64,000 nt of DNA. Origin: Oasisia sp. SBJ-2009 (taxonomy: Eukaryota > Annelida > Polychaeta > Sabellida > Siboglinidae). This document shows, piece by piece, positions 13,016 through 23,868 of the stretch (the stretch's first letter is position 1; each line of letters opens with the position of its first letter). The stretch is from assembly GCA_964017155.1 (NCBI GenBank), contig OZ024860.1:47770252-47834251 (forward strand), given 5' to 3'. Below the pieces are notes generated by a model, which saw nothing but the letters and a program-made list of their open reading frames with translations, was not told the origin of the DNA and did no database searches. The position numbers were made by a program, and so were the translations under genes.

Positions 13016-13270
13016 ATGATCCAAATGATGCCTAATACCCAGATCAAATTAGATTCATGTCAAATATGTAATCAAATACTAAATAATATTGCCGTAAAAT
13101 GTGACCTGTGTGAAGCAGTTTTTCATAAACGTTGTGCAAACTTAACACAACAACAATTAAGACTAATACATTGTAAACATTTAAATTATCTTTGTATATC
13201 ATGTTGTGAAGTATGTCCCTTTCAGGAAATCAGTGATGATGAATTTGTTTATGAATTTGTTTCTGTTTAA
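13016..13270 (+). CDS. PHD-like zinc-finger segment of the LINE
   Basis: About 80 residues with the Cys/His ladder CQIC, CDLC, HKRC and CISCC, followed by CPFQEISDDEF. The spacing is that of a PHD finger. In many invertebrate LINEs this finger sits just before the endonuclease with the same acidic tail. Here a stop at 13268-13270 separates it from the endonuclease, so it is either a short separate ORF or part of a broken one. Confidence 0.65.
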   Translation: MIQMMPNTQIKLDSCQICNQILNNIAVKCDLCEAVFHKRCANLTQQQLRLIHCKHLNYLCISCCEVCPFQEISDDEFVYEFVSV

Positions 13271-13385
13271 GATACTTGTGACAATTATAAATGAATGGAT
13301 AGATGTTCACAATTTAATTTAAATTCTTTCAATTACTCAGAATGTAGTCCTGAGAATTTTGGAAATGACATAGATCCAAACAAAA

Positions 13386-15974
13386 ATGTACAATAACATA
13401 TCAAAATGTAAGTATTGTACTGACTTACTATTAAATGAGGAAATTGGTGGGGTTAATGGATTGTCGTTTATACATTTTAATGCCAGAAGTCTAAAAACAA
13501 ATTTTCACAAGATAAAAGACTATATTTTTGAAATAAATGTTAAATTTGATATAATTGTTATAATTGAAACATGGATATAACCAAGCTTAATTAGTGATTT
13601 TAATATAACGAAGTATGATGCATTTCATATCACAAGGGGTACCCGAAGAGGGGGTTGTGTTGCTCTATACATAAACAAAACATATCAGGCGCACTGACAG
13701 AAAGTAAATCGTTTGTAGTAGAACATATTCTTGAATGTGTTACTGTAGAATTAACCTTAGAGAACCACACAAATGTTGTAGTTAGTTGTATTTACAGAAA
13801 ACCAGGATCACCGATAGTTACATGTTGTGAAAACTTAGAACTTAACTTAAGTGATGTTAAATCTATTAAAACAATATTTGTGTGTGGTGACTTTAACATA
13901 GATTTATTAAAACCTGAGACCCATAATACTATTAACAGTTTCTACACACAGTTTAGGTCTTTACCAGCTAATAGATAAGCCTACCAAGATCACAGATAGC
14001 TCAACTACATTAATAGATAACATATTCACAAATAAATTACGCTTCAACCTAACTAGTGGTATCATATTCAATGATATTAGTGATCATTTACCAATTTCTG
14101 CACTCTGTGAGTATAGCATAAGCAGGTATAATGAACAATAATTTCAATTTATCAGAAATATGAATGAGGATAAAATGGCATCATTTTCCAATGAACTAAG
14201 TCAACAAACTTGGGAAAGTGTGCTAAAAACTGATGATGTTAATCAAGCATATGACTCTTTTCTACATATATTTATGGATATATTTAGCTCGATGTTAGAA
14301 AAACAAAAGGGAAATGTTAAAGAGACCTGGAAAATACTGAAATTAATGAATAATTAACAAACGCAAAAATAAGCCAACATATCCACAATACTTTATAACA
14401 AACAACAAGATAATTTCAAAGAAAGAAGATATTGTTAATGGATTTAATAACTTCTTTACAAATGTTGGCCCCCACTTAGCAAACAATATCCCCTTACCTA
14501 AAAACGATACAACTATTTATGATTACTTAGAAGAAAACATTCAACATACTATGCTCCTAAGTCCTGTTGATGACCTATACATTATTAGAACTGCTCAACA
14601 TTGTAAAAAATAAAATATCAACTGATTTCAGTTACATTAGCATGAGCCTGCTTAAAAAGTAATTTCTAAAATAGTTAAGCCATTTCCTCATATATGTAAT
14701 GTTTAATTTCGAACAGGTGTTTTTCCAAACTAAATGAAAATACCTAAAGTTATTCCGCTGTATAAATCTGGAGAATTTTTTTAAAACAAATTACAAGCCA
14801 CTATCTTTATTACCACAATTCTCAAACATTCTGGATAAACAATATAACAACAGATTGGACATGTTCATTAATAAAAGTGACATACTCAATCCAAGTCAGT
14901 ATGGGTTTAGATCTGGCATGTCAACAACTGAGGCTCTTTTAGATTTGGTAGAAGAAATTACAACTTCATTAGAAAATAATAAGTATACTGTTGGAGTATT
15001 TATTGACCTAAAGAAGGCCTTTGATACTGTTGATCATGATATACTGTGTAAACAAACTGCATTTCTGTGGTTTCCGTGGTGTCGCACAGGAATGGATTCA
15101 GAGTTATTTAGAAAATAGAAAGAAATGTGTCAGTTTTAATAACTGTCATTCAGAAATACTAAATATATCGTGTGGTGTCCCTCAGGGTTCCATTTTGGGA
15201 CCAACATTATTTATTATGTATATTAATGACATCTGTAGAGTATCACAAGTGTTCAAGTATATTTTATCTGCTGATGATACAATTCTATTATGTTGTGATA
15301 GAGACTTAAATGAACTTGTTCGGGTGATAAATGATGGATTAGAACAACTGCAGACATGGTTTTCTGTTAATAGATTGTCTCTTAATTTATCAAAAACTAA
15401 TTACATGATATTTGGTAGTCGCAGAATAACTGCAGATATTTGTTTTAGAATAAATAAAGAGAAAATCAATAGAGTAAATTGCACACAATTCTTAGGTGTA
15501 GTAATTGATGAAAAATTTAACTGGAAAAGTCACATTTAATCAATAAGATATAAACTGTCAAAAAGTTGTGCTATTATGTATAGAGCCAGTTCCTTGATTA
15601 ACAACCATGGTATGCATATGTTGTACTATTCTCTGTTCATGCCTTATAGTATGTATTGTGCTGAAGTATGGGGTAACACATATGCTACAAATATTCATTG
15701 TTTAGTTTTATTACAGAAAATGGACTTTTTCAAAAGACTTGATCACACAAACCTACTCTTTCACAATGTACATATTCTTAAAATACATGATCTTGTAAAA
15801 CTTAAACCTGCTATATTTATGTTTAAGGCATATCGTTATATATTACCAATGAATGTACAACAATTATTCAGAATACATGAATCACGATATTCATCCAGGC
15901 ATAAATGTAAGTCCAAGCAAATCTATGTACGTACTAACTTAAAAACATATGTGTATTTCTGTTACTGGAGTTAA
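13386..15974 (+). pseudogene. LINE endonuclease-reverse transcriptase, multiply frameshifted
   Basis: The endonuclease starts with LSFIHFNARSLKTN (about 13460) and FDIIVIIETWI, then VVVSCIYRKPG and VCGDFNIDLL (13780-13910). The reverse transcriptase shows QYGFRSGMSTTEALL (about 14897), the motif A region FIDLKKAFDTVDHDIL (15000), GVPQGSILGPTLFIMYIND (15175) and the catalytic ADD within LSADDTILL (15270). At least five frame breaks or stops (near 13580, 13978, 14357, 15118 and 15538) make this a dead copy. Confidence 0.8.
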
Positions 15975-16410
15975 ACTTTGGAACTCCCTCGATAATTCAC
16001 TGATTATTTGTAAACATGTTCATCATTTCAAAAAGTGTTATACAGATATACTTTTGAATAGTTATGTGTTAGAGTCCTAGACTATTTTGCCAAAATAAAT
16101 TAGATAACTAAATTAAACCTTCAGATTGTTTATTGTTATAAAGGTTTCTTTCTTCAATAAATGTCATAATGTCTTTTTTTTTGATAACATTTCGTATGAT
16201 TATACATGTAAATAGTGTTGTCGTACCTTCTATTGCACTGTTCAGATGCTCTATGTATGTAATTAAGCAATTATAAGGGTAAACACGATAAGTATAGTAC
16301 GTCTTTTACTCTTTTTTCAACAATTTGTATTGTATGCACTGTACATATATAATGTAGTAGTAGTAATTGTTGTTGTTGAAATAAATTTCAATTCAATTAA
16401 AAACACCTAA

Positions 16411-17372
16411 ATATGAGTCAGCATGTACATTCGGTATGTCGAACAGGATACTACCAACTGAGGAATATTGGGAAAATCTGACTGTATCTCACCCAAGATG
16501 CAACAAAGACACTGATACATGCCTTGGTGACCTCAATATTAGATTACTGTAACTCGCTGCTTTACGATTTGCCCGCGAATCATCTTGCGAAGATGCAACA
16601 TCTACAGAATTCTTGCGCGCGTGTCATTACAAGAACCGGTCGCCGCTGACAGATCACTCCTGTTCTAAAAGAACACTGATTTCCAGTCCACCGCCGAATA
16701 GAGTATACGATCTTGTCACACACCTATCTACCTGAGTGATCTACTATCCGTCTACAGACCTACACGCTATTTACGGTCAGAATCAACTATCCTGTTGACC
16801 GTGCCACGAACCAGAACTGTGACATATGTGACATAACGTTTATGAAAAAAGCAGCGACGCTATGGAACAGGTTGCCTGTTAATATCAGAAATAGCTGATA
16901 GCTGCATCAAATTTCAAAGGCAACTGAAGACATGTCTGTTCCGGCAGCAATACGTAGACAACACATGGACTTATCAACCGTTTCAATAGCTATTTATTTT
17001 AATTCTTACTAGTTCATTTATTTTAATACCATGAATGTATATTTTATCCGTAATCTTACAATATTTTATTCCCATTAATTCTATATATTTATTTGTTTAT
17101 TATTATTAATTTTTATAGTTTTTATGTAATATATTACTTGATTATTTATTGCACCTGTACCTTTTAGGTTTCCTATCCTTTTATAGAATTGTGTTTTTAC
17201 TTTTTATTTCAATTTACGATTGCTGTTTAGCTTTTAAATGATTTAACTAAATATTGTAATGTTTTAATTTCACTGTAGATTTAATACTATTATTATTATT
17301 ATTATTGTACTGTGAAGCGCCATAGAGCACCGTGTGATTATGGCGCTATATAAATATTGTATTATTATTATT
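16411..17372 (+). mobile_element. 5'-truncated L2/CR1-like LINE 3' end
   Basis: Translation of 16425-16640 gives CRTGYYQLRNIGKI, YLTQDATKTLIHALVTS and ILDYCNSLLYDLP, the typical C-terminal region of L2-type reverse transcriptases; FMKKAATLWNRLPVNIR follows near 16840. The 3' end has the L2-like signature GAAGCGCC then ATTATGGCGCTATATAAAT, followed by an (ATT)n tail at about 17355-17372. Stops and missing upstream domains make it a fragment. Confidence 0.8.
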
Positions 17373-17374
17373 TA

Positions 17375-18252
<878 letters not shown>

Positions 18253-18587
18253 CACACCGTGGTACAAACAGTATGTTAACTGCCCCACCAGATTGACAAA
18301 TACGTCTACACTCGGCCTGATCTAATGTAATATCAAGGAAACCAAATTGTGGTCAGATGAGGCGAACGTCGTGTATAGAGTTTTTTTGTACTTGTTTTAT
18401 TACCAAACTCTTGACGAACCGTCTGATATTGCTTCATCGTATGTCAAATGTTGTGAGGATCTGTGTATCCCCTGTGGCACCGTGAAATGGTGACAACGAG
18501 AAAACATGACATTCTAGAACTGCGAACAAGGACAAGGTGTGATCAGCCATTATAGTTGTTGCGCATTATATTGGGTATCGCTGAATG
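18253..18587. other. Short unique stretch, nothing recognised
   Basis: Sequence between the end of duplicated block A2 and the 3' end of the CR1 element. No gene or repeat end is recognised. Confidence 0.5.
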
Positions 18588-18674
18588 TTTAACAAGATTT
18601 AACAAGATTGCCACCTAGAGAATCAACTCAAGATGGCAGGTGGACAAGGCTTATCGAGAGTCCAACCTATCTAT

Positions 18675-20167
18675 CTAAATGTACCCCGCCCTTCTTAGGT
18701 ACATGTCAATTTTATTTTTAAACATATTAACACTACTAGCACCTACACAATCAGCCGATAATCTGTTCCATTCATTTACTGTTCTTTGTGAAAATGAAAA
18801 TGTTCTAATATATAATCTACACTGCTTCTTTGCTAATGTAACTCCATGTCCTCTAGTCCTTCTCTCTTCCTTAACTGAGAAAAAAATATTTCTGTCAATA
18901 TTTTCATACCCATTCAATATTTTAAAAACTTCTATCTGATCTCCTCGCAGTCTCCTGGTTTCTAGTATTGTTAATCCACATTCTTTTAGACGCATTTCAT
19001 AACTAATATTCCTGAGTTTTTGTATCATTTTGGTTGCTCTTCTTTGTACTCTTTCTAGTATATCAATATCCTTCTTGCGATATGGCTTCCATGCCTGTAT
19101 GCAATATTCTAAATGAGGCCTAACTATTGTTTTGTACAGTGGTATTATTAGTTCTTTTTCCTTGTACACTATATTTCGCCTAATTAATCCAAGAATTTGG
19201 TTTCCCTTCGCTGCTGCAATTGCACACTGTTCTGATATCTTCATATCAGCACTAATAGTTAACCCTAAATCATTTTCCTTTATGGTAGTATTTAGTACAG
19301 TATCACCAATTGTATATTGTGCATCTTCATTCCCATGTCCTGTGTTGAGGCACTTACACTTCCCATAATTAAACAGCATTTGCCACTTCTCAGACCATTC
19401 GGTCAACTTATTTAGATCATCTTGTAATTGCTGTCTATCTGCATCACTTTTTATTTTTCTGAACACTTTTGTATCATCCGCAAACTTCAACACGTTGCTT
19501 GTTATATCACCATCCAAATCATTGATATATATTAAGAACAAAATAGGTCCCACTACTGATCCCTGCGGTACTCCACTCAAAACCGATTTCCAGTTTGAAA
19601 CCTCCCCATCAACTACTACTCTTTGTCTTCTATCAATAAGCCATTTTTCTATCCAGTTAATCATAACATTGCCTATGCCATGGGCCTTCAGTTTAAGTAG
19701 TAATCTTTGATGTGGCACTTTGTCAAAAGCTTTTTTAAAATCTAAGTATATTATATCTACTGGTGATCCCTCATCTACCCACTTTGTGACATCTTCCAAA
19801 AAACATAAGATATTTGTTAAGCATGACCTCGCTTTTAGAAACCCATGTTGAGATGGGTTAATCAAGTTATTTTTAACAAGAAAATCAACCAAGTGATCTT
19901 TAATTAGTCTTTCTAATAGTTTACACATCACCGATGTTAAACTCACTGGTCTATAGTTCTCTGACTTGCTTCTTGATCCTTTTTTAAATAATGGTATGAT
20001 GTTTGCTTCCATTCTAACGGAACTACTCCTTCCTCTAATGCCAAATTGATCACTGTTGCAAGTGGTATGCTAATTTGTTCTACAATTTCCAGTAGTAATT
20101 TGGGAGGAATCCCATCCACTCCAGGTGACTTATTATCCTTCATATCCCTTATTTTCTTAGCTACCAT
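18675..20167 (-). pseudogene. CR1 reverse transcriptase with one frameshift
   Basis: The 5' part lies in the 19943-20167 frame (KDNKSPGVDGIPPKLL, then LEEGVVPLEWK). The frame then shifts by one near 20000 into a long frame of 445 codons. Visible RT motifs are ENYRPVSLTSVMCKLLE, IYLDFKKAFDKVPHQRLL, SGVPQGSVVGPILFLIYIND and the catalytic FADDT. The C-terminal region ends in NEWNRLSADCVGASSVN, also typical of CR1. The catalytic residues look intact. The frameshift alone would disable it, unless it is an assembly or sequencing error. Confidence 0.85.
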
Positions 20168-21384
20168 TTTGGTGTTACAATTAGTTGTCCTAAATAGTCT
20201 GACTCTCTCCCTTTGAATTTAGTCTCTGGTACTGGTAATGCACTAATGTCTTCCCTGGTAAATACCGAACTAAAGTATTCATTTAGGTTTTCTGCCATTA
20301 AGAATCCCTCTGTTATTATGTTTCCATCACTATCTTCTAGGGGTCCGACCTTATCCTGAACGTTCTGTTTACTTCGAACATACGCATACAAACTCTTGCT
20401 GTCATGTTTTATATTAAAAGCTAATTTTTGTTCATAGCTTCTCTTTGAATTTCTAATTTCAGCTGTAGCTTGGTTAAGTGCTTCTTTATAAATGGCATAG
20501 TCTTCTTCACTTCCATTATGTCTATATGTCTTCCAAATCGTTTGCTTGTATTTGATTTTTCTAATGGCTTCTTTTGATAAGTGTTTCTTTTTTGACCGTT
20601 TCCCCTGTTTTTTCAAGGGGACAAATGTTTCGACAATGCAGTCAATGTCACTCTTTAAGATATTCCAACATTCTGTTGCTGTCTTATTCTCCAGTGTGTT
20701 ATTCCAGTCTATCTTTGCTAAATATTTCCTCATGTCCTTATATCTTCCTTTGTGAAATTGTTTCCTGTACCGTATTTTTCGATTCTGTTCTCCTTTTACT
20801 TTGATGATAAAATATATCTGGTTGTGATCACTACATCCCAGTGGCTCACATATCCTGACATTATCAATACATTCCTTCTGTGAGCTCAACACTATGTCCA
20901 ACACGTTCTCACCCCTTGTTGGTTCTAACACATGTTGAATAAGGAAACTGTCTTGTACTAAATTAAAAAACTTTTGATCTTCACTCCCAGTACTCTGTAG
21001 AGATTTCCACTGTATACGCCCATGGTTAAAATCCCCCATAATTATACAGTCCCGTTTACTGACTTCCTTTATAGCGTTTTGTATTTTCTCATTCTCGTCT
21101 GTGTTTATGTTTGGACTTCGATAAACTAACCCAACAGTTAACGTTGAGTTTCCTGAAACTATGTTACACCAGACAGCTTCTTCACATTCTGCTTCTTTTT
21201 CTAATTGTATTTCGTAAGCCTGGATGGATTCTTTAATATATAAAATAACGCCACCTCCCCTTCTCCCTATTCTATCTTTCCTAAACATGACATATCCTGT
21301 CATTCCTAATTCGGCATCTGATATGTCGGGGGTGTCCCAAGATTCAGTTATACCTATTATGTGAGGGTCAGTATCTTCTATCAT
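20161..21384 (-). CDS. CR1 apurinic/apyrimidinic-type endonuclease region
   Basis: About 400 open codons. Motifs of the exonuclease-endonuclease-phosphatase fold are HIIGITESW near the start, VGLVYRSP, IIMGDFNHGRIQWK and LGCSDHNQIYF (catalytic Asp and His). The downstream half is the linker rich in Lys and Arg that precedes the RT. This enzyme nicks target DNA to prime reverse transcription. It joins the RT through a frame change near 20165. Upstream sequence to about 21540 is probably the start of the same ORF and the inter-ORF region. Confidence 0.8.
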   Translation of the reverse strand: MIEDTDPHIIGITESWDTPDISDAELGMTGYVMFRKDRIGRRGGGVILYIKESIQAYEIQLEKEAECEEAVWCNIVSGNSTLTVGLVYRSPNINTDENEKIQNAIKEVSKRDCIIMGDFNHGRIQWKSLQSTGSEDQKFFNLVQDSFLIQHVLEPTRGENVLDIVLSSQKECIDNVRICEPLGCSDHNQIYFIIKVKGEQNRKIRYRKQFHKGRYKDMRKYLAKIDWNNTLENKTATECWNILKSDIDCIVETFVPLKKQGKRSKKKHLSKEAIRKIKYKQTIWKTYRHNGSEEDYAIYKEALNQATAEIRNSKRSYEQKLAFNIKHDSKSLYAYVRSKQNVQDKVGPLEDSDGNIITEGFLMAENLNEYFSSVFTREDISALPVPETKFKGRESDYLGQLIVTPKW

Positions 21385-21548
21385 AATGTTTAGTTCATTT
21401 CTTTTGTTTACTATGCTCCTTGCATTTAAACAAACACATTTATAACCAAATGTGGTAGAGTTTTCCAGACTGTTCTTTGCCGTTTTCTTTCAGCTGTCCT
21501 TATCTGTGCCTCCAGTATTTGGCTTCTCTGTGATTCCCCCCTGCGAAT

Positions 21549-21932
21549 CTAGTTTAAATAACTGCAACCTGTTCCACTGTTCATAGATCGAAGCAAGTTC
21601 TCAGAGAAAACTGCAGCGCCCTTTCCGCTTAGATGGAGGCCATCTCTCATATACATATCTTCTTTCCCAACAAAGTATCCCCACAAATCTACAAATCCAA
21701 CTCCTTCTTCTTCACACATCTGCTCTACTAGAACGTTGATTGCCATCCTCTTGCAGTTTCTATAAGCTACACCCCTTCCTCCCATCACTGGCAAAATTCC
21801 TGAGAGAATAATCTGCTCAACTCTTGTCTTCTTCAGTTGCCCTACCAACTGTCTGTATATGTTGGCGTCATTGGCATGTCCTTGGCAATTTCGTACTGAA
21901 TAAATTGTTTTGTCGAGTTGTTTCGCAAACAA
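21549..21932 (-). pseudogene. C-terminal part of CR1 ORF1 SGNH/GDSL esterase
   Basis: The fragment shows IILSGILPVMGGRG, VGFVDLWGYFVGKEDMY and the C-terminal Asp-His block DGLHLSGKGAAVFSENL, typical of the esterase domain in CR1-type ORF1. The N-terminal Gly-Asp-Ser nucleophile block is missing because the element stops at about 21945, where an in-frame stop also occurs. Confidence 0.75.
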
Positions 21933-21945
21933 ATCCGTAAAACCC

Positions 21946-22462
21946 TAACAACGTCAACGTGGCAGTCGAATTTGCCAGTTCGTTTTGAAAAACGTAAGTG
22001 ACAATTGTCAAGGTGACATATATGCAGTACTGTTTAGGTTTTGGAGCAGTTGTGTCGCAACAGTAATGTAATTAATACATATTTATAGCGTTGTCAATAT
22101 TGTTTGCAAGGCCAAATGCAAAGCCTGGTGGAGGTTACCGGAATGTTTCTTATTTTTACGTAATGTCGTAAACAAGCAACAAACAAACGGCAGACTGCAC
22201 ATGTTACATTAAGCGCCACCCATAGTAATACAAAGTATCCACCACAACAGCTAGGATTGCAAAAACAGGCATACGCCGATGCGCGGCACACAAAAAACGT
22301 GTTTTCAGTAGGACCGGTGTCACAGATATTTTGAAACAAAGTATCAAGGACATTGCGCGCCAAAACCGCCGACGATATTAAATCACAGCATTCCGAGCCG
22401 CGTTCAGTTTGTTGCGCCAAACGACCGAAAGACATACGGCTAACTGACTCTGTGTTAGAACA
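21946..22462 (+). promoter_or_regulatory. Upstream region and probable 5' UTR of the NIDO-AMOP-FTP gene
   Basis: Non-repetitive sequence between the CR1 element and the start codon at 22463. It is relatively rich in CpG from about 22260 to 22460, as for an animal promoter. No clear TATA box is seen. The transcription start cannot be placed from sequence alone. Confidence 0.35.
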
Positions 22463-22690
22463 ATGCGTTACTGGATCATTTTTATCATCATCCTCATTAT
22501 CTGTGACGTATGGGATGTATCTTGGGCAAGAAGACGTCGCAGGAAAACCAAAGGCAGGAAGTTAGGTAGTAGTCGATCAGTGGACCGTACGGGAAAACAA
22601 TTCAATGTACGAAAATGTGACCAATGCGCTCGACTTTTCGAACTTCCCGCGACATTCACGGTCAGGGGCTCCAAGTATACGTACGCACAT
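22463..22690 (+). CDS. Exon 1: signal peptide and N-terminal region
   Basis: Starts at ATG 22463. Residues 1-22 (MRYWIIFIIILIICDVWDVS, then WA) form a hydrophobic secretion signal, with likely cleavage just before a run of basic residues (RRRRRKTKGRK). A CDQCARLF motif follows, then KYTYAH. The exon holds exactly 76 codons and ends at a strong donor (CAT|GTGAGT), phase 0. No known domain is recognised in the mature N-terminal part. Confidence 0.7.
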
Positions 22691-22830
22691 GTGAGTATCG
22701 ACCATGTCGCACCACTATTAATTTGACAATAATCGTGCATTACGTATAATTTGCTTTTGCGTTTAGTCTACAACACCTTTTATGTCACTCATAGTCTCAT
22801 TGTCAAGCTTCAACTTCAAGGGACCCTCGA

Positions 22831-23125
22831 AGGTCATTTCGAGTGAACGCAACCAAAATTCAAGAAATTGGTTGCTGTCATCTCTTAGATTTTTGAATAG
22901 ATCAGTATGGTGAGAGCCTTTGCTTTGGTGAGATTAGTAAGAATCCAAAATATGAGCGTTCTAGCTTAACTAGTTTTCAAGTTACGGCAGGTTGAAATTT
23001 AGGACTTAGACGTTTTTCGACAGCTTGTTAAAAATAAATACTTTTATTCACATTTCACTAGTCAATCTCTTCTGTAGACACTCTTTAGCCTGTGACAGTG
23101 ATATTGTGTGGAGTGGAGTAAGATG
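22831..23125 (+). mobile_element. Solo end of the foldback element family, intron 1
   Basis: Matches the left terminal region of the elements at 23869 and 38727 (GTCATT, CGAGTGAACGCAACCAAAAT, GATCAGTATGGTGAGAGCC, CATTTCACTAGTCAAT). The interior and the right end are missing. Homology ends near 23125. Confidence 0.75.
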
Positions 23126-23466
23126 TTTTCAAAGCAATACCCACTATTAATTACATAGTTAATGTAATCTATGTGTGTTTAATTAATTATTGAACACAAG
23201 CTATTTTTCTTATTGTCGCCCGCCATGACACCTTGCACGGTCCTACCATCGATGATTCCGGAAACAAACACACTACTTTCGAGAGTATCAATGATCATTA
23301 AACTTCTAACAGTATGAGATTAAAGACAGTTCTTCGTGTCAACTTACCTTTTGAAAAGTGGCCGAACAGCTCTTTTGGGTGTTTTCGGATGTTAAAATTG
23401 TATGATTTCAAAACTCGCGCCGAAAAACATCACGTTTTTTTAGGATTGAAAAAATCCAAAAACCAG

Positions 23467-23631
23467 GCTACAGAAGATGGTCTCGACTACGTCACGGGCT
23501 GGAAATTCCGCGGAATTCCCCATCGCAAGCCTATAAAAACGCGCTTTAAACAATACATGCCAGACAAGCAGTTGAAAATCAGGGCACAGCCATTTTCGTC
23601 AAACGTGCGGCCGCGCGTGTATGTAAAACGG
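23467..23631 (+). CDS. Exon 2: start of the NIDO domain (5' boundary uncertain)
   Basis: The open frame runs from 23314, and the acceptor must preserve phase 0 from exon 1. AACCAG|GCT at 23467, downstream of CGTTTTTTAG, is my preferred acceptor; 23326 and 23359 also fit the phase. The end at AAACGG|GTTTAC (phase 0) places QPFSSNVRPRVYVKR against exon 3 VHNNGYMAL. This matches the NIDO pattern of an aromatic-rich strand followed by NNG. The donor is weak; a stronger GTATGT at 23619 would break the frame to exon 3. Confidence 0.5.
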
Positions 23632-23868
23632 GTTTACAACTTCACTTATATTTTACATTTGACCTATATAACGAAAACACTTTCATAAGTAATTCATACA
23701 TGCACCATGATTGAATCTTGATACAAACCTAGGGCTAGGTTTTAGGAAATGTAATTGTTTTTGAAAATGTTGACAATATCACTTTGCCTTGACCTTTGCT
23801 TTGGCTTTGCAGTTGACCTGCATTGTAAGTTTAACCTATATTTAACTTACATAATGGTATTAATTCCT

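Larger units (their letters stand above)
12712..16402 (+). mobile_element. Degenerate AT-rich LINE with PHD finger, endonuclease and reverse transcriptase
   Basis: A non-LTR retrotransposon of the Jockey/CR1 broad group. In order it holds an AT-rich leader, a PHD-like zinc finger (13016-13270), an apurinic-type endonuclease (from about 13450), a reverse transcriptase (about 14750-15540) and a C-terminal RT extension to about 15974. A 3' end of TTGTTGTTGTTGAAATAAA then TTCAATTCAATTA follows near 16365-16402. The reading frame is broken many times, so it cannot move on its own. It sits between the GC-richer ORF1 at 11914 and the L2-like tail at 16411. Confidence 0.75.
18588..21945 (-). mobile_element. 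CR1-type LINE, nearly complete coding region
   Basis: In order on the minus strand: a C-terminal SGNH-esterase fragment, an endonuclease, a reverse transcriptase, a short 3' UTR and a tail made of two tandem copies of TCTTGTTAAA (18588-18612 on the minus strand). An esterase domain in ORF1 and a short 3' tandem repeat tail are hallmarks of CR1 LINEs. It is truncated at the 5' side, since the esterase catalytic block I is absent, and there are two frameshifts around 20000-20170. The few lesions suggest a fairly young insertion. Confidence 0.8.

Noticed and set aside
23506..23519. 14-bp perfect palindrome AATTCCGCGGAATT in exon 2, similar to the hairpin at 48398
   Set aside because: Most likely coincidence. 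It is too short to imply a shared element and lies within a coding-like frame.
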